Shown: in pieces, positions 6,831 to 7,090 of the stretch
Layout: the number at the start of each line of letters is the position of its first letter
Numbering within the stretch: position 1 is the first letter of the stretch
Origin: Thiotrichaceae bacterium
GTDB lineage: Bacteria > Pseudomonadota > Gammaproteobacteria > Thiotrichales > Thiotrichaceae
Direction: 5' to 3'
Assembly (NCBI GenBank): GCA_027024625.1
Contig: JALVRY010000061.1
Location: 1-7,090, forward strand
Length of the DNA stretch: 7,090 nucleotides
Position numbers and translations under genes: made by a program
Notes under the pieces: generated by a model
Told to the model about the DNA's origin: nothing
Seen by the model: only the letters and a program-made list of their open reading frames with translations
The model's database searches: none

Positions 6831-6867
6831 AGTCAGCTATTATCACCTATCCTAGCAAGGAATATAC

Positions 6868-6908
6868 CACTTGGTTTTGGAGATAAATAAATACAAATTG
6901 GCCAAGTG
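6868..6908. repeat. Inverted repeat CACTTGG / CCAAGTG
   Basis: CACTTGG (6868-6874) and CCAAGTG (6902-6908) are perfect 7-bp inverted repeats with a 27-nt loop. The right arm is inside the 8-bp palindrome TTGGCCAA (6898-6905). With no T tract and a large loop, it is more operator-like than terminator-like. It sits about 80-120 bp before the + strand gene at 6989. Confidence 0.35.
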
Positions 6909-6976
6909 AGTTCGGGTTATGCAGTAATAAAGCATTAATAATCAACGGTATAACCTCTTAATAATAAGTTAATAGT

Positions 6977-6981
6977 AAAGG
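6977..6981 (+). promoter_or_regulatory. Ribosome binding site of the gene starting at 6989
   Basis: AAAGG lies 7 nt before the ATG at 6989, an ordinary and well-spaced Shine-Dalgarno that supports this start. Confidence 0.55.
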
Positions 6982-6988
6982 CTGCACC

Positions 6989-7090
6989 ATGTCTATTGGG
7001 CTATCTCGTCGCGTATTTGCGATTTTCTTTCTTGTGTTTGTTTCTACGGCTTTTTCACAAGCTTATGCTTTGCCTAATTTAAGTTTGGGG
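6989..7090 (+). CDS. N-terminus of an exported protein (3' truncated)
   Basis: Only the first 34 codons are in the window. They form a classic Sec signal peptide: positively charged start (MSIGLSRR), a hydrophobic core (VFAIFFLVFVSTAF) and a probable signal peptidase I site after AYA at 25-27, giving a mature start LPNLSLG. The lack of a lipobox cysteine argues against a lipoprotein. The LP-x-L/M-G start after cleavage resembles periplasmic M48 metalloproteases such as BepA (YfgC), but this is weak evidence and I leave the gene unnamed. In many gammaproteobacteria the gene divergent from mrcA is pilM; that is not what is seen here, since PilM has no signal peptide. Confidence 0.65.
   Translation, partial: MSIGLSRRVFAIFFLVFVSTAFSQAYALPNLSLG

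Larger units (their letters stand above)
6682..6988. other. Divergent intergenic region between mrcA and the 6989 gene
   Basis: This 307-bp AT-rich spacer must hold promoters for both directions. I see a weak TATAGT box for mrcA, a 10-bp direct repeat, a 7-bp inverted repeat, and ATAGCTGA (6738-6745) repeated inverted as TCAGCTAT (6833-6840). I find no gene, RNA or confident promoter for the rightward gene. Confidence 0.5.

Overview
The window looks like chromosomal DNA of an AT-rich Gram-negative proteobacterium, most likely a gammaproteobacterium. This rests on three observations. There is an E. coli-type bifunctional PBP1A whose C-terminus (EQLF) closely resembles E. coli PBP1A (QELF). There is a TrkH of the same length as the E. 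coli protein. There is a periplasmic lipid A phosphoethanolamine transferase, which implies an LPS outer membrane. I could not name a genus. Nothing in the window looks like a phage, plasmid, insertion sequence, CRISPR array, tRNA or rRNA.

Layout from left to right: (1) the last 42 codons of an unidentified + strand gene (1-129). (2) A 188-bp spacer holding a LexA-like palindrome and a 25-codon mini-ORF. (3) trkH on + (318-1769), a potassium-uptake channel subunit with a GTG start. (4) A 201-bp convergent spacer (1770-1970) with a hairpin, three CACAGA hexamers at exact 10-bp spacing, and what may be an intergenic repeat. (5) A tight three-gene minus-strand operon read from right to left: mrcA/PBP1A (6681-4144), a 193-aa conserved protein of unknown function that resembles a degenerate nucleotidyltransferase (4136-3555), and eptA (3551-1971). 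Gaps are 7 and 3 bp, so translational coupling is likely. (6) A 307-bp divergent regulatory region (6682-6988) with several short direct and inverted repeats. (7) The first 34 codons of a + strand gene with a signal peptide (6989-7090).

Functionally the window is about the cell envelope. PBP1A polymerises and cross-links peptidoglycan. EptA puts phosphoethanolamine on lipid A, the reaction also carried out by MCR colistin-resistance enzymes. TrkH moves potassium across the inner membrane. The least understood gene is the small one between mrcA and eptA; its position suggests an envelope-related role, but the sequence does not prove it. I see no clear multi-gene system that is new; the leads are that orphan gene, the mrcA-eptA linkage, the LexA-like site and the phased repeat.
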